A stretch of 64,000 bases of DNA from Hyphomicrobiales bacterium (GTDB taxonomy: Bacteria; Pseudomonadota; Alphaproteobacteria; Rhizobiales; Rhizobiaceae). The DNA is taken from the NCBI GenBank assembly GCA_900473205.1, contig UCLB01000029.1, positions 1 to 64,000 of the forward strand. Reading direction: 5' to 3'. Shown one piece after another: positions 63,153 to 64,000 of the stretch (positions are counted from its first letter, which is position 1; each line of letters opens with the position of its first letter). A program made the translations under genes and the position numbers. The notes beneath the pieces are model-generated. The model was not told where the DNA came from. It searched no databases and was given only the letters and a program-made list of their open reading frames with translations.

Positions 63153-64000
63153 ATGCGTATCTTCATCACGGGGGCCACCGGTTTTATCGGCCCTGCGCTC
63201 ATCGAGCATCTGTCGGCAAAAGGCCACGAGATCGTCGGATTGGCCCGTTCAAAGACATCAGAGCGTCGATTGAACTCTCTGGGCGCGCGTCCGCTTGCAG
63301 GGAGTATCGTCGATCTCGATATTCTCCGTAGAGGGGCTGCCGAGGCCGATGCGGTCGTCCATCTCGCCTACAGCTTTTCGCCGGGCGACCTACCGCGCCG
63401 GCGCTTGTTTGGCGCTCTCCTAGGGGGATGGCCCGGCAACACCGTCGCGAGAATGATGCAGGCGATAACGGCCACGAACGAGGCAGCCATCGATGCTCTG
63501 GCCGCGGCGTTGGCTGGATCCGGACGCCCGATGGTGACGGCGTTCGCTACTATGGGCGTGGCCGGCCCCCCAGGCGCGCGCGCCGAACGCCTTGCTGTGG
63601 AAACCGATTTGCCCGATCCCCGCTCGCCCGGTCACGTTCGTGCTGTCAGCGAGGCCTTGGTGAGGCAATGGGCGCAGCGTGGCGTGCGGGCATCCTTGGT
63701 TCGGCTCGCGCCGTCAGTGCACGGTCGCGGCGACAGCGGATTAATTCCGCAACTCGCGACAGCTGCCCGTAAGAATGGTGAGGTGCTCTATGTCGGAGAC
63801 GGCTCAAATCGATGGAGTGGAGTACATATCGGCGATGCCGTCTCTCTCTTCGAGCTGGCGCTTGAAAAGGGACGGGCGGGGGGAGTTTATCACGGCGCAG
63901 CAGAGGAGGGGGTCACATACAAGCAGATTGCTGAAATCATGGCCAAGGATCTTGGTCTTCCAGTCCGATCCGCAACATCGCGGCAAGCCAAGCGCCAATT
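63153..64000 (+). CDS. NAD-dependent epimerase/dehydratase family protein (partial)
   Basis: The start is ATG 63153. The frame stays open to the window end, so the 3' end is missing (about 282 residues seen). It has a Rossmann extended-SDR start (MRIFITGATGFIGPALIEHL), VVHLAYSF, and WSGVHIGDAVSLFELAL near the visible end. The classical YxxxK is replaced here by HVRAVSEALV-like text, so it may be an atypical member. It follows the DUF2306 gene by 4 bp. Confidence 0.85.
   Translation, partial: MRIFITGATGFIGPALIEHLSAKGHEIVGLARSKTSERRLNSLGARPLAGSIVDLDILRRGAAEADAVVHLAYSFSPGDLPRRRLFGALLGGWPGNTVARMMQAITATNEAAIDALAAALAGSGRPMVTAFATMGVAGPPGARAERLAVETDLPDPRSPGHVRAVSEALVRQWAQRGVRASLVRLAPSVHGRGDSGLIPQLATAARKNGEVLYVGDGSNRWSGVHIGDAVSLFELALEKGRAGGVYHGAAEEGVTYKQIAEIMAKDLGLPVRSATSRQAKRQ

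Noticed and set aside
1..64000. CRISPR array, tRNA, rRNA or transposase
   Set aside because: No regularly spaced repeats, cloverleaf-like sequences or DDE/IS-type coding regions were seen by eye on either strand.

Overview
The window looks like a chromosomal segment of an Agrobacterium/Rhizobium-type alphaproteobacterium (Rhizobiaceae). The evidence is the 14-gene imp-type type VI secretion (T6SS) operon with a fused TagF-PppA and two tssC genes, rhizobial sugar ABC cassettes, a plasmid-type RHE_PE00001-family gene, and repeated GGAAC-N18-TT promoters of the alphaproteobacterial general stress response. Assignments rest on recognising motifs and gene order; no database search was run.

Region 1 (51-18754, minus strand) is a complete T6SS structural and regulatory operon. 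In transcription order it holds tssA, tssB, tssC41, tssC40, tagJ, tssE, tssF, tssG, fha, tssK, tssL, tssM, tagF-pppA and ppkA, mostly with overlapping stop and start codons. It encodes the sheath, baseplate, membrane complex and a Thr-phosphorylation switch. TssL carries a Thr at position 14, the residue I recall as the PpkA target in A. tumefaciens. The phosphatase half of TagF-PppA has lost several metal-binding residues.

Region 2 (18956-31386, plus strand) is the divergent effector operon: clpV, hcp, a hairpin, two unrecognised genes (candidate effector plus exported partner), a Tai/Tae4-like amidase pair, and vgrG. Base composition turns AT-rich near the VgrG C-terminus. Two cargo modules follow: an unrecognised exported-protein/347-aa pair, then PAAR, DUF4123 chaperone, EndoU nuclease toxin and MafI-like immunity protein. 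These unknown pairs are the best candidates for undescribed biology.

Region 3 (31583-45872) holds a DUF4334 protein, an SDR, a lipoprotein-type ABC exporter with a CrtC/AttH-like protein, a Crp/Fnr regulator, an ECF sigma factor, TreY, an AraC/MFS pair, a low-complexity secreted protein and CorA. Four genes here, and one at 55004, have well-placed GGAAC-N18-TT promoters. That suggests a general-stress regulon around the ECF sigma factor and trehalose synthesis.

Region 4 (46020-54526) is a divergent carbohydrate locus. A ROK regulator, Gfo/Idh/MocA oxidoreductase, ThuA-like protein and 2-hydroxyacid dehydrogenase run on the minus strand, and a complete CUT1-type sugar ABC importer runs on the plus strand. 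A 10-bp inverted repeat lies between them.

Region 5 (54600-64000) holds a host-attachment-family protein, a DnaJ-domain protein, a CHASE3 membrane protein and RNase HI. A scarred accessory patch follows: a C-terminally truncated RHE_PE00001 gene abutting a truncated minus-strand gene, a coiled-coil membrane protein, and a divergent HEPN protein. The window ends with an AraC regulator divergent from a DUF2306 membrane protein and a partial NAD-dependent epimerase.
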